From Candidatus Nitricoxidireducens bremensis (GTDB lineage: Bacteria; Pseudomonadota; Gammaproteobacteria; Burkholderiales; Rhodocyclaceae): a stretch of 64,000 bases of DNA. The stretch covers positions 62,001-126,000 of the forward strand of contig JAOTRT010000008.1 in the NCBI GenBank assembly GCA_030247725.1. Direction: 5' to 3'. The notes under the pieces were generated by a model that was not told the origin of the DNA, ran no database searches, and saw only the letters and a program-made list of their open reading frames with translations. Of the stretch, positions 23,906-32,853 are shown one piece after another. Each line of letters opens with the position of its first letter. The first letter of the stretch is position 1. A program made the position numbers and the translations under genes.

Positions 23906-26900
23906 CTAGGGCTTTGTCAGCCCGTCGTGGAGTTGCAGCAGGGCGTCGCGCAGCTTCCGGTGCTTGCCGGTCCGGGGCCACATGCGCGCCAGCCAGGCGA
24001 TGTGGTCGGCGACGGAGTCCCGTTCCCGGGCCGTGCCCAGCCGGTTGAAGAGCTCCCGGTAGGCGTCGAGCAGGGGTTCCAGCATCGCCGCGTCGCCCTG
24101 GAGGCGCGCCTTCCCGTCCCCCAGGCCGGCGCGCAGGGCCGCCGCCCGCCGGGCCTCGATGGCGGCGACGGCATGGAAGAACTCCGGCGCTTGCTGTTGC
24201 CGCCGCTTGGCGTTGGCGCAGGCGGCGGTCTGCCAGTCCGGCCAGAGGTCTTCCGCCTTCGCCAGTTCCTGGCCTTGCCGGTGGGCGGCCCCAGGAGGAT
24301 GGCGCCTTCCATGGCGTTGAGCAGGGGGTAGTAGTCGGGTTCGCCGTTCCGCGCGCGGGAGAGGACGGCGGCCTGGTTATAGGCGTGGGTCATCTCGGAA
24401 ATGGCCTTGAGCCTTTCCTCTTCGCTTGCGCCCGTGGCTTCCAGGGTCCCGGCGCGGCGCTTCCAGAGGGAGGCCTTCAGGGACAGCCGTTCCACGGTGG
24501 GGCCGAGGGCGAGCAGGGCATCGATGCGCCGGGTGCCGGCCGTCATGAGGGCCAGGCCCTGCTTGCGGCCGGCCTTGTCGCGGGCCAGCCGCTCGCCGTG
24601 CCGGACTTCGAGATTGGCGAGCTGTTCCAGCGCATGGAGGCTGGAGCGGCCGTCCTCGGTGGCCAGGGCGGCCCGGTAGTGGTCGATGGCGACCGCCGTT
24701 TCGCCGAGGTCGGCCCAGGCGGCGCCGAGGTGTTCGCGGACTGCGCCGCTGCCGTAGTGGCGGGCGTGCAAGGCATTGTCCATGGCGGCCAGCTGCCGGC
24801 GGTACATGGCGTGCTCGTCGGCCGACGCGGCGGCGATGCGCGCCTGCAGGCGCGCCAGGGCGGCGGCGGCCTGGCCGGCGTGGACGAAGTCCGGCGGGTC
24901 CCGGTCCGCGTCGCCGGCGACGAGCCGGAAGCGTTCGTCCCCGTAGGCCTGGTAGGCGCCCCAGGTGTTGGTGCCGGGGTGGCGTGCGTAGGCGGCGGCG
25001 CGTGCCTGCAGCACGGCGTCGCCGAAACGGCTGCCGGCCAGCAGGGCCTGCCAGAAGGTGCCGGCGAAGGTTTCGGCGGCGGCGTCGTCCACCGCCCAGC
25101 CGGCGGCGATCACCGCCTTGCAGCCGAGTTCGATGAACTGGGTGGCCACGCCGGCCGCCAGGTTGCCGCAGCGGGGGCCCGCGTCCAGGGCCATGCTGCC
25201 CTGGTGGCAGCAGTTGATGAAGACGACTTCCGGCACCCGCCGCAGCTGGGCGATCTGGGCCGGGACCAGGTAGGTGTTCCCACCGAGCACGATGCCGGTG
25301 GGGCCGCCCGGGCCGGTCGCGACGACGCCATGGGCGGCGATGTGGATGACGCGGTAGCAACCGTCGAACAACTGGGTGTACACCTCCTGGCCGGCCGGGC
25401 GGCGCAGGAGGTTCACCGCATAGCCGCAGGATTGGAAGAGCCGGGCGACGGTTTCTCCTTCGCGCTGGGCGCCCGGCAGGACGGCGTATCCGGAGTTGGT
25501 ATCCGCCACCACCAGCAGCCGTTCGTCGTCCACGGTCCTGACGCGCCCCCGGCCGTGGGGTGTCGCCAGTTGCCGCACGAGTCCGATTTGCGTCGCCAGG
25601 GGCGCGGCGACGCCGGCCGGCTTGTCGCGCATGAGTTCCCACGGGTAGACGGCGGCCTGGTCGTCCACCGCCAGGATCACGCCGCGCACGTCGGCCAGGG
25701 CGGCCTTGAAGCCGTTGGGGATCATCAGTTCGAAGAGGGCGCGGGACAATCCCGGCTGGTCCTGGCAGGTGGCCGTGGCGTCCTGCAGCAGGCCGTCCAC
25801 GGCCTGCCGCTGGTCCGGCTGGTCGTCCACCTCGGCGCGGGCGCGGTCGGTCACCAGGGTGAAGCGCAGGCCGCCGGCCTTGCTGCCGGCGGTGACATGC
25901 ACCCGTTCCCAGTGGTCGCCGTCGCCGCCGTCGCAGGCGCCGCGATAGCCTCCGCTGCCGATGGCGATGCGCCCGTCGTAGTGGACCTGGGCGGCATTGC
26001 GGCCTTCCGCCAGCAGGTGGCGCAGGGCCTGGGCGGCGGCGATGGCGCGGGATTCCTCCTCCTCGTAGATGCGCACGGTGGCGAAGCGCAGGTTCATGTG
26101 CGCCAGGTCGAGCTGGCTATTGGCCCGGTGCAGGGCATCCATGAGGGCCCGCACGCCCAGGGGCACGGACAGGCCGCCGAAGCCGGTGCCCACCAGCAGG
26201 CAGGCGATGTCGATGGCGAGGGGTTCCGCCGCCGCATCCCGGCGGCTTTCGGCGCGCAGCCGCGCGTATTCCATCAGGCCGTGGGCCAGGGCGCGGGCCA
26301 GGGCGCCGGGCTTGAGTTCGGCGATCTGTCCGAGACCCACCACCACGGCGCCGCCGGGTTTCGCCCCGGGGTTGGCCTGCAGGAACACCGCCGCGTCGCC
26401 GGGTTCCCGCGGATAGCGGTCGATGGTCTGGGCGCGGGCCAGGGCGCCGCCGAGGATGCGGTCGAGGAAGCTGGCGCTGCCGCGCAGGGGGTCGTTGGCA
26501 TAGGCGCCGATGAGGACGGGCGTTTCGGCCCCGGCCAGGCTGCCGTGGATGATCTCGATCACCGTCGGCGGGTGCGCCGCCGCCTTGCCGCGGCGCGGTT
26601 TGCGTCCGCCGAGGGCCGCCGCCACGACTTCCTCCGTCGTCGGGTAGAGGGTATGCACCGCCAGCGGGGCCGGCGCGAAGACCAGGGCCTCCGTGCCGCG
26701 CGTCCCTTCCGGCACCGGCGTCAGGCGGCATTCGCCCGTCTCGATGAGGGTGACGTATTCGTCGAAGGCGTCGGCGTAATTGAGCAGGCTGCCGTGGGCT
26801 TCATCGACGCACCAGGCCCTTACGCCGGGCGGAATGCCGGTACGCCAGGGCACCCGGCCGTCGCCGTTGCGGGTCCAGGCGATGTCCACCTGGCCGTCGG

Positions 26901-29271
26901 CGAGGCGTACCGCCACGGGGGTCTTGTCGCTGCCCGCCACGTAGCGCGTGCATTCCGGGTCCAGGGGCGCCGCCATGATGGCGGCCACGGCCTCTCGCGC
27001 AGCCTTTAGCGCCGCGGCTTCCGGCGCCGGCCAGCCGTCGCCGGCTCCCTTGGCGCGTTCGAAATCCGTGTCGGCCGAGCGGTTCCGGCGGTCCCGGTTC
27101 TCGGCGTCCTCGCCGCACCAGGCGGCCCACAGCGCGGGGTCGAAATAATCGAGGCCGTCGAGGGCCCGGCCGTCCTTCACCGGCCAGGGCAGCAGTTCCA
27201 GGACGCCGGGGAAGCGGCTGACGATGTCGAGGAATTCCCGCATGTCGTTCTTCCAGTCGGCCCAGCGCTCGATGTTCTGCACAAAGCCGTCGCGGCCCAT
27301 GAGCACCGCGGCGATGCTGTGGGAACCCAGGTTGGGCGTGCCGAACTGGACCAGCCGGCTGCCCGGGATGGCCTTGAAGCGGTGCCAGCGGCCCTGCAGG
27401 GCCAGCCGCGCCACCAGCCCGCCCATGGAGTGGGCGACGATGCGCAGGGGCTTGCCGCGGCTTTCGGCTTCGGCCATGGCGGCGTCAAGAACGGCGCCGA
27501 ATCCGGCCGCCGCGGCGGTGATCGACAGGCGCCAGTCGTAGGGGAAGGGGCGCACCTCGTGGCTCATGGCGAGATGCTGGGCGAAGCGCTCGTAGGACAT
27601 GTCCATCCAGCCGTCCGTGACGACGCCGGCGGCGTTCACGTGGAGGCGCGACATTTCGCCGGCGATCATGTTGGCCGGGTCGAACCAGATGCGGTCCCGG
27701 CCGATGGCCAGGTGGCTGCCCATGATGCCGGGCAGCATCAGGGCGATGGGGCCGCCGGCGAGGGGCTTGGTGTGGATGCCGCCCCGCGCGAGCTCGACGC
27801 GGGAAGGGGCGGCCAGGGCCTCGAAGCCGTCGCTCCCCCCGGCCAGGGCCTCCAGCAGGGGAAGGACGCTCTCCTTGCGGTCGAAATAGCTGAAGTGATG
27901 GACCTTCGGCCCGGCCAGGGCCTTGAGCCAGATGCCCTGGCGGCGCGGCGCGCCGCCGCTCATGGACGGCGTGTTGACCACCAGGTCCGTGGCGCCGCCG
28001 TAGAAGGATTCGGACAGGCAGTCGCCGAGCCAGGAAAGGAAGCCGTCGCCCTCGTAGTCGCCGGCGATCACGTGCAGGGGCGAGTCCAGTTCCACGTCCG
28101 GCGCGTTGAGCAGGGCCACCAGCGGCGAGTCCGGCATCATCGCCTCCAGGCCCGGCAGGATACGGGCGTCGGTGCGCTCCTTCACCACCGCCAGCAGGAA
28201 GCTCTTGAACACGTCGTACACCTTGGCCGCGGTGGCCAGACCGGGCACCAGGGCCAGGCCGCCGCCGAGCAGGTTCAGCATCACACTGGCCCAGCGGTCC
28301 AGCCGGCCGGAGGCCAGGGTCGTGCCCCGGGCCGTCGCCGCCACACGCACGAAGCGCTCGACGCGGACCTTCTTCTTGCGCAGCACCCGGCCCAGTTCGC
28401 GCAGCCGCGCCGCCTCTTCCGTGCCGCCGTGGCGGCCGGTGCGCTCGGCATGGGCGAGGAAGCGCGCGATGTCCGGTTCGGCGAAGGGTTCGGTACCGAT
28501 GCGATTGGCCCGCGCCAACAGCTCGCCCACCATGCCGCCGCGGGAATGGCTCACCAGGTGCAGGCGCGCGCCGTCGGGTAGCGCTTTGGCGAGTTCCAGG
28601 GCGTTGGCGACGGGGCTCTCGGTGAGGCTGCGGTGCTCGAAGCCGTAGACGCGGTCGCCGTAGAGTTCCCGCAAGCGCTCGCGCACGTCGGCTTCCGCGC
28701 CCTCGCCGCCCCACAGGCCGCGGAAACTGCCGCCGCAACTGGAGGCCGTGCCGTGCACGAACAGCAGCACGGGCTCGGGCGAGGCCGGCATGGCCGGCAC
28801 GGGAGTCAGGCCCCAGGCGTCCAGGGACAGGCGGTGGAGGCCGAGGCGGTTGTCCAGCTGGCTGTCCTGGAAGCTGCCCGCCAGCACCAGCGCCGTCATG
28901 CCCGCGGCGCCGGCTTCGTGGATGCGCAGGGACTTCAGGGTCCAGGCACCGACGCCGTCACGGGCAGGCCCCGCCGGCAGGTGGGGGCCCGACAGGCGCA
29001 GGCCGCGGCCGACGCGTATCGTGGCGGCCTCGTCGTCCCGCCCGAGGGCTTGGCCCAGGTAGCGCTCGGCATCCTCGGCGGCCACCAGCAGGCGGGTGCC
29101 GTTGTCCAGCTCCAGTTCCAGTACCGCGTCGGGGGGGATGCTCCTGGGTCTGATGTCCCGTTCCTTGCTGTCGCGCGCGGCGGCGGCGATCTCGAAGCAG
29201 GTCGTCTTCCAGCCGGCGAATTCCTCGTAGGTCGGCGGCGCGGTGTCGATCAGGAGCTTGATGGCGGGCAT
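23906..29271 (-). CDS. Giant double alpha/beta-hydrolase-CHAT protease-TPR protein (apparent frameshift)
   Basis: About 1788 residues if the frameshift is corrected. Hydrolase 1 (about 165-470) has VLLFVHGTASS and nucleophile VSHSRGG (S243). Hydrolase 2 (about 505-860) resembles lecithin:cholesterol acyltransferases, with LMLPGIMGSH, FPYDWRL and VAHSMGG (S615). An unrecognised domain follows (about 900-1180). The CHAT caspase-fold protease (about 1185-1450) has His in VIHIAAHG (H1314) and Cys in VFINCCHQG (C1355). A helical TPR-like tail follows. The start at 29271 has a strong AAGGAGG site. At 24289-24292 a G4 run (minus strand) breaks the frame: beyond it the first frame is low-complexity, ending at 23917, while the shifted frame gives a natural helical tail (ELAKAEDLWPDWQTAA) ending TAG at 23906. 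The caspase gene follows. Confidence 0.85.
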
Positions 29272-29566
29272 GGCGGCTTCCTCCTTGGGCGGACACAGGG
29301 GCGGTAAGGCGGGCGGTAAGGCGGCTTCGGGCGGGGGCCGGCAGGGTGGGCCGGCGGGGCGGCTTTCGACGAGCGTCGCCGCCATGCTTTTCTTGTGAAT
29401 CGCCGGAAGTTCGTTCCGACGACGACGCCAGTGTAGCGCCCATTTCGCTGGGTGTCATCGCTTTGGCATACCGCCGCGTCATGGCACGGGTATGCCGGTG
29501 GCTTCAGGTGGGTGGCGCTGCGGAGGGATCGATGGGGCGGGGGTGTTCCGGTTCCGGCAGCCTGGT

Positions 29567-30061
29567 TCAGGCGGCGAGGAAGTTCGCCACCAGGCGGTTG
29601 AAAACGGCTTCCTGTTCGAGGCAGGAAAGGTGGGACGCGGAGGGAATGATCTCCAGCCGGGCGCCGGGGATGGCCTCGGCGATGGCCCGGCTCGCGGCCG
29701 GCGGCGTGCCCGGGTCGTCGGCACCGACGAGGACCAGGGTCGGCGCGGCCACGGCGAAGTGCTGGCCGATCATGCCGCCCATGGAGAGGCCGACGAAATG
29801 GGTGCGTTCGACGCCGAGGGCGTCCAGTAGTCTCAGCAGATCGGCCACCAGCATTTCGAAGTCGTAGGGCTGCGGCGGGGCGGAAGTGGCGCCGTGGCCG
29901 CGGGTGTCGTAGCGCAGCACCGTGAAACGCTTGGCCAATACCGCGGCGAGTCCGTCCCACAGCGAAAGGTCGGTGGTGAGGGCGTGGGACAGGGTGACCC
30001 AGGGACCGCTGCCTTCGATGCGGTAATGGATGTCGATGCCGTTGGCGTGCAGGGTGGGCAT
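29567..30061 (-). CDS. Capless alpha/beta-hydrolase (internally deleted enol-lactonase-like)
   Basis: Protein of 164 residues resembling 3-oxoadipate enol-lactonase/PcaD-type hydrolases, which are normally near 260. The N-terminal half is normal (IHYRIEGSGPWVTLSHAL, YDTRGHGATSAP, nucleophile in VGLSMGGMIGQ) and the C-terminal strand with Asp and His is present (APTLVLVGADDPGTPP, SASHLSCLEQ). The about 90 residues that normally lie between, covering strand 6 and the lid, are missing: GMIGQHFAV runs straight into AAPTLVLVG. The deletion is in frame. It may be inactive or a decaying gene. It sits between the CHAT gene and repeat element copy 2. Confidence 0.7.
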   Translation of the reverse strand: MPTLHANGIDIHYRIEGSGPWVTLSHALTTDLSLWDGLAAVLAKRFTVLRYDTRGHGATSAPPQPYDFEMLVADLLRLLDALGVERTHFVGLSMGGMIGQHFAVAAPTLVLVGADDPGTPPAASRAIAEAIPGARLEIIPSASHLSCLEQEAVFNRLVANFLAA

Positions 30062-30062
30062 G

Positions 30063-30401
30063 TCATTGGTTCCTTGGGGTTATGCGGCGCATGGAACGTT
30101 GCGGTCGTTGAAGGTCGGAGCGCGCCAAGGACGGCGGGTATCCAACTCCCTCCATGTCCTCCGGGCCGAAGGAGCACCGGCCCTCCTCCTTCACTTCCGG
30201 GAGTTGGATACCCGCCATCCTTGGCTGGATACATCGGTGGTTTGGGACGGTCAAATACCCACTGCGGCACGAAATCGGGCTGGTGGGGTGCCCTGCTCCG
30301 CGCAAGTAAAGAAGGAGGAGCTGGCCGCAGGCCGGCGACGGGTGACATGGAGCGGGGCAGGGCACCCCGCCGGCCCGAGCGCTCCGAACGCCGAATTTCA
30401 T
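30063..30401 (-). CDS. Questionable small reading frame spanning element copy 2
   Basis: A 112-residue frame starts with ATG immediately after the stop of the arnA formyltransferase gene (TGAATG) and ends with TGA one nucleotide before the ATG of the capless hydrolase. Its product matches the frame at 11048-11374 through the repeat. It has no recognisable domain, is Pro/Gly/Cys-rich and derives wholly from the palindromic element, so coding status is doubtful. The precise fit between neighbouring stop and start codons is the only reason to list it. Confidence 0.25.
   Translation of the reverse strand: MKFGVRSARAGGVPCPAPCHPSPACGQLLLLYLRGAGHPTSPISCRSGYLTVPNHRCIQPRMAGIQLPEVKEEGRCSFGPEDMEGVGYPPSLARSDLQRPQRSMRRITPRNQ
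30123..30380 (-). repeat. Paired-hairpin interspersed element, copy 2
   Basis: Inverted second copy of the element at 11057-11314, also 258 bp. Read on the minus strand it has hairpin A (30380-30275; arms 30352-30378 and 30275-30301) then hairpin B (arms 30199-30226 and 30123-30150). Cores and stems are nearly the same as in copy 1, while the linker of about 48 nt differs. One stem pair of hairpin B changes from G:C (11232/11293) to A:T (30144/30205). As in copy 1, it lies between two co-directional genes in A-to-B order relative to their transcription, 61 nt before the next ATG. Confidence 0.85.
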
Positions 30402-31295
30402 TCAGGCCAATGGAATCGCCTCGCCGTCCCAGGCCCCATCCCACTCCAGAACTCGCAGCACGCGGCCGTCCGCGCAGTCGATGAGCACCGTCTCGCCGTC
30501 GCGGTAGAGCATCGGCTTGCCATGGCGCGGTGCCAGACCGGTCATGAGGGTGCGCAGCACGCGCACGCGGCCGCCGGGCAAATCGCAGAAGGCGCCGGGG
30601 TAGGGGGGCGCCACGGCCCGCACCAGATTGTGGACGGCCTGGGCCGGCTGGGTCCAGTCGATGCGGCCGTCCTCGGGCTTGCGTCCGCCGAAGTAGCTGC
30701 CGGCCTTGAGGTCGGGCATGACGTGGGGCGCGGTGCCGGCGATGAGCTGCGGCAGCACCCGGTCCAGGGCCATTTCGGCGGCGATGGTCACCTTGCCGAA
30801 AACCTCGTGGGCGGTATCGTCGGGCAGGATGGGCACGGCCTGCTGGGCGACGATCTCGCCGGCATCGGGTTTTTCCACCATGCGGTGGAGCGTGGCGCCG
30901 GTCTCCCGCTCGCCGTGGAGCACGGCCCAGTTCACCGGCACCCGGCCCCGGTACTTGGGCAGCAGGGAGCCGTGCATGTTGTAGGCGCCGCGCTTCGCCG
31001 TGGCCAGCAGGGCGGGCTTCAGCATGAGCCGGTAGTAGAAGGAGAACAGGAAGTCCGGCGCGATGCCTTCGATCTGCGCGATGAATTCCGGCGTGTTGGG
31101 ATCGGCGGGCATGACGACGGGGATGCCGTGGTCGGCGGCTGTCTGCGCCACGCTCTCGAACCAGATGGTCTCGTTCGGGTTGTCCGCGTGGGTGACGACC
31201 AACGCCACGTCCACGCCGTGGGCCAGCAGCACCTTGAGGCAGCGGACGCCGACGTTGTGGTAGGCGAAGACGACGGCCCGGGGCGGGCGGCTCAT
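30402..31295 (-). CDS. arnA: UDP-Ara4N formyltransferase (stand-alone ArnA N-terminal half)
   Basis: Formyltransferase of 297 residues. It uses 10-formyl-THF to formylate UDP-4-amino-4-deoxy-L-arabinose. Family marks are AVVFAYHNVGVRCLKVLL, the NxH...D set (YNMHGSLLPKYRGRVPVNW with Asn and His, EKPDAGEIVAQ with Asp) and a C-terminal OB-like region (GRKPEDGRIDWTQ). It corresponds to the N-terminal half of E. coli ArnA; the dehydrogenase half is at 16641-17684. The ATG at 31295 overlaps the arnC stop by 4 nt. The repeat element follows its stop codon. Confidence 0.94.
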   Translation of the reverse strand: MSRPPRAVVFAYHNVGVRCLKVLLAHGVDVALVVTHADNPNETIWFESVAQTAADHGIPVVMPADPNTPEFIAQIEGIAPDFLFSFYYRLMLKPALLATAKRGAYNMHGSLLPKYRGRVPVNWAVLHGERETGATLHRMVEKPDAGEIVAQQAVPILPDDTAHEVFGKVTIAAEMALDRVLPQLIAGTAPHVMPDLKAGSYFGGRKPEDGRIDWTQPAQAVHNLVRAVAPPYPGAFCDLPGGRVRVLRTLMTGLAPRHGKPMLYRDGETVLIDCADGRVLRVLEWDGAWDGEAIPLA

Positions 31296-32230
31296 TCCTT
31301 CTTTTCCAGGATGGCGCCGATCAGGTAGCGGGGGCGGTGGCGCACCTGCTGGTAGATGCGGCCCACGTATTCGCCCAGCAGGCCGACGCCGAACAGGGTG
31401 AGGCCGATGAGGAAGAAGGCGATGCCGAACAGCGTGAACAGGCCTTCCGCCTCGGGGCCGACGACGATGCGGCGCACGGCCAGCAGCACCACGAAAGCCG
31501 CCGACAGCAGGGCGATGGCGATGCCGGCCATGGAGAACCACTGCAGCGGCACCAGGGAGAAACCCGTCATGAGGTCGAAGTTCAGGCGGATCAGGCTGTA
31601 GAGGGAATACTTGGATTCGCCGGCGTGGCGCTCCTCGTGGGCCACTTCCACTTCCGTCGGCCGCTGGGCGAAGGAATAGGCGAGGGCCGGGATGAAGGTG
31701 CTGACTTCGCGGCAGGCGTTGATGGCGTCCACCACCGGGCGCGAATAGGCCCGCAGCATGCAGCCCTGGTCGGTCATCTTGATGCGCGTGATGCGCTCGC
31801 GCAGATTGTTCATGGCCTTGGAGGCCCAGCGGCGGAAGGCCGTGTCCTGGCGGTTCATGCGGATGGAGCCGACGCAGTCGTAGCCCTCGCGCATCTTGGC
31901 GACGAGCTTGCCGATCTCCTCGGGCGGGTTCTGCAGGTCGGCGTCCAGGGTGACGACGATCTGGCCGCGGCAATGCTCGAAGCCCGCCATGATGGCCATG
32001 TGCTGGCCCGCGTTGGCCGCCAGCAGGATGGCCCGCGTGGTGTCGGGGCGCTTCTCCCACTGCTCCCGCAGCATGGCGGCGGAGCGGTCCTTGCTGCCGT
32101 CGTTGACGAAGAGGATCTCATAGGTGGCCCCCAGGGCGTCCATGGCCGGATAGAGCCGAGCGAACAGGGCCGGCAGGCCGGCTTCCTCGTTATAGACGGG
32201 GACGATGACGGAGATTTCTGGGGTGGTCAT
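31292..32230 (-). CDS. arnC: Undecaprenyl-phosphate Ara4FN transferase ArnC
   Basis: Family 2 glycosyltransferase of 312 residues that transfers 4-formamido-arabinose to undecaprenyl phosphate. The N-terminal catalytic domain has ISVIVPVYNEEAG, FVNDGSKDRS and TLDADLQNPPEE. Two C-terminal membrane segments (about 235-258 and 268-292) precede EYVGRIYQQVRHRPRY. Its ATG directly abuts the stop of the PemK-like toxin gene, with no intervening base, so arnC translation is probably coupled to the toxin-antitoxin unit instead of to arnB as in the canonical arnBC arrangement. Confidence 0.93.
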   Translation of the reverse strand: MTTPEISVIVPVYNEEAGLPALFARLYPAMDALGATYEILFVNDGSKDRSAAMLREQWEKRPDTTRAILLAANAGQHMAIMAGFEHCRGQIVVTLDADLQNPPEEIGKLVAKMREGYDCVGSIRMNRQDTAFRRWASKAMNNLRERITRIKMTDQGCMLRAYSRPVVDAINACREVSTFIPALAYSFAQRPTEVEVAHEERHAGESKYSLYSLIRLNFDLMTGFSLVPLQWFSMAGIAIALLSAAFVVLLAVRRIVVGPEAEGLFTLFGIAFFLIGLTLFGVGLLGEYVGRIYQQVRHRPRYLIGAILEKKE

Positions 32231-32566
32231 TTACGCAATTCCCATGAACAGTGCCAAGGCCCGGTTCACCTTGAGCATCGCGGCGTCGTCGAGACGGCCG
32301 AAAGGGGGGCCGAGTTTATCCCGCAACACGGTCATCACCTTGTCGATCTGGATCTGGGACTCGCGCTTCAGGCCGTTCTCCGCCGTCGGCGCGACGGTGA
32401 GCCGGAACAGGGGCGCGTCGCGCAGGTCGGAACTCAGGAGACAGAGCATCACCGTGGGATGGGCTTCGTTGAACAGGTCGGACTGGATGACGAGGGCGGG
32501 GCGCGGTTTGCCGAAGTCGCCCTGGATGGCGACCGTGACGAGGTCGCCGCGCCGCGGTTCGCTCAT
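32231..32566 (-). CDS. PemK/MazF-type endoribonuclease toxin
   Basis: Toxin of 111 residues with the MazF/PemK fold. The N-terminal RRGDLVTVAIQGDFGKPRPA is the classic start, followed by LVIQSDLF and the strand MLCLLSSDLRDAP. QIDKVMTVLRDKLG fits the C-terminal region. MazF-type toxins cleave mRNA at short motifs. The ATG at 32566 overlaps the antitoxin stop by 4 nt, the usual TA arrangement; the longer upstream frame overlaps the antitoxin and is rejected. Its stop TAA touches the arnC ATG. Confidence 0.9.
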   Translation of the reverse strand: MSEPRRGDLVTVAIQGDFGKPRPALVIQSDLFNEAHPTVMLCLLSSDLRDAPLFRLTVAPTAENGLKRESQIQIDKVMTVLRDKLGPPFGRLDDAAMLKVNRALALFMGIA

Positions 32567-32781
32567 TCGCTCCAGGCTCCTGCCGCTTCGATGAAGGCGG
32601 CGGCGTCGGCCTCGGCGGTGTCCTGGGCAAGGACTGCGGACTGTCGCCGGCACTCGGCGGCGAAGCCGGGCGCCCGCGTGTCGGGCACCCAGAGCTGGAT
32701 CGGGCGCAGGCCGGCCGCGCGCAGGCGTTCCCGGTACTGCTTCATGCGGGGGGCGGGATTGGTGGCGGCGGGGGCGGGCAT
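32563..32781 (-). CDS. MazE-family antitoxin (DUF3018-like)
   Basis: Antitoxin of 72 residues paired with the PemK-like toxin. It has RMKQYRERLRAAGLRPIQLW, then VPDTRAPGFAAECRRQ, the pattern of small MazE-family antitoxins usually encoded just before PemK-type toxins. The acidic, Ala-rich C-terminus (DTAEADAAAFIEAAG) fits a toxin-wrapping tail. I chose ATG 32781; an upstream in-frame ATG at 32817 would place the palindrome at 32799-32810 inside the gene. Confidence 0.85.
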   Translation of the reverse strand: MPAPAATNPAPRMKQYRERLRAAGLRPIQLWVPDTRAPGFAAECRRQSAVLAQDTAEADAAAFIEAAGAWSE

Positions 32782-32798
32782 TGCAGTTCCCTTGATTT

Positions 32799-32810
32799 GT
32801 AACATGTTAC
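32799..32810. promoter_or_regulatory. Palindromic operator candidate for the toxin-antitoxin pair
   Basis: GTAACATGTTAC is a perfect 12-bp palindrome 17 nt upstream of the antitoxin ATG, in a short AT-rich patch. TA operons are usually autorepressed by the antitoxin or the complex, so this is the natural operator candidate. Confidence 0.5.
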
Positions 32811-32853
32811 GCAGCATAGCACCTCTGCCGGTGCTGTGCCACGCCCGGGGCGG

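Noticed and set aside
24377..25642. Long alternative frame of 421 codons inside the CHAT-hydrolase gene on the same strand
   Set aside because: Arg/Gly/Pro-rich shadow of the CHAT region; the conserved His and Cys motifs are in the other frame.
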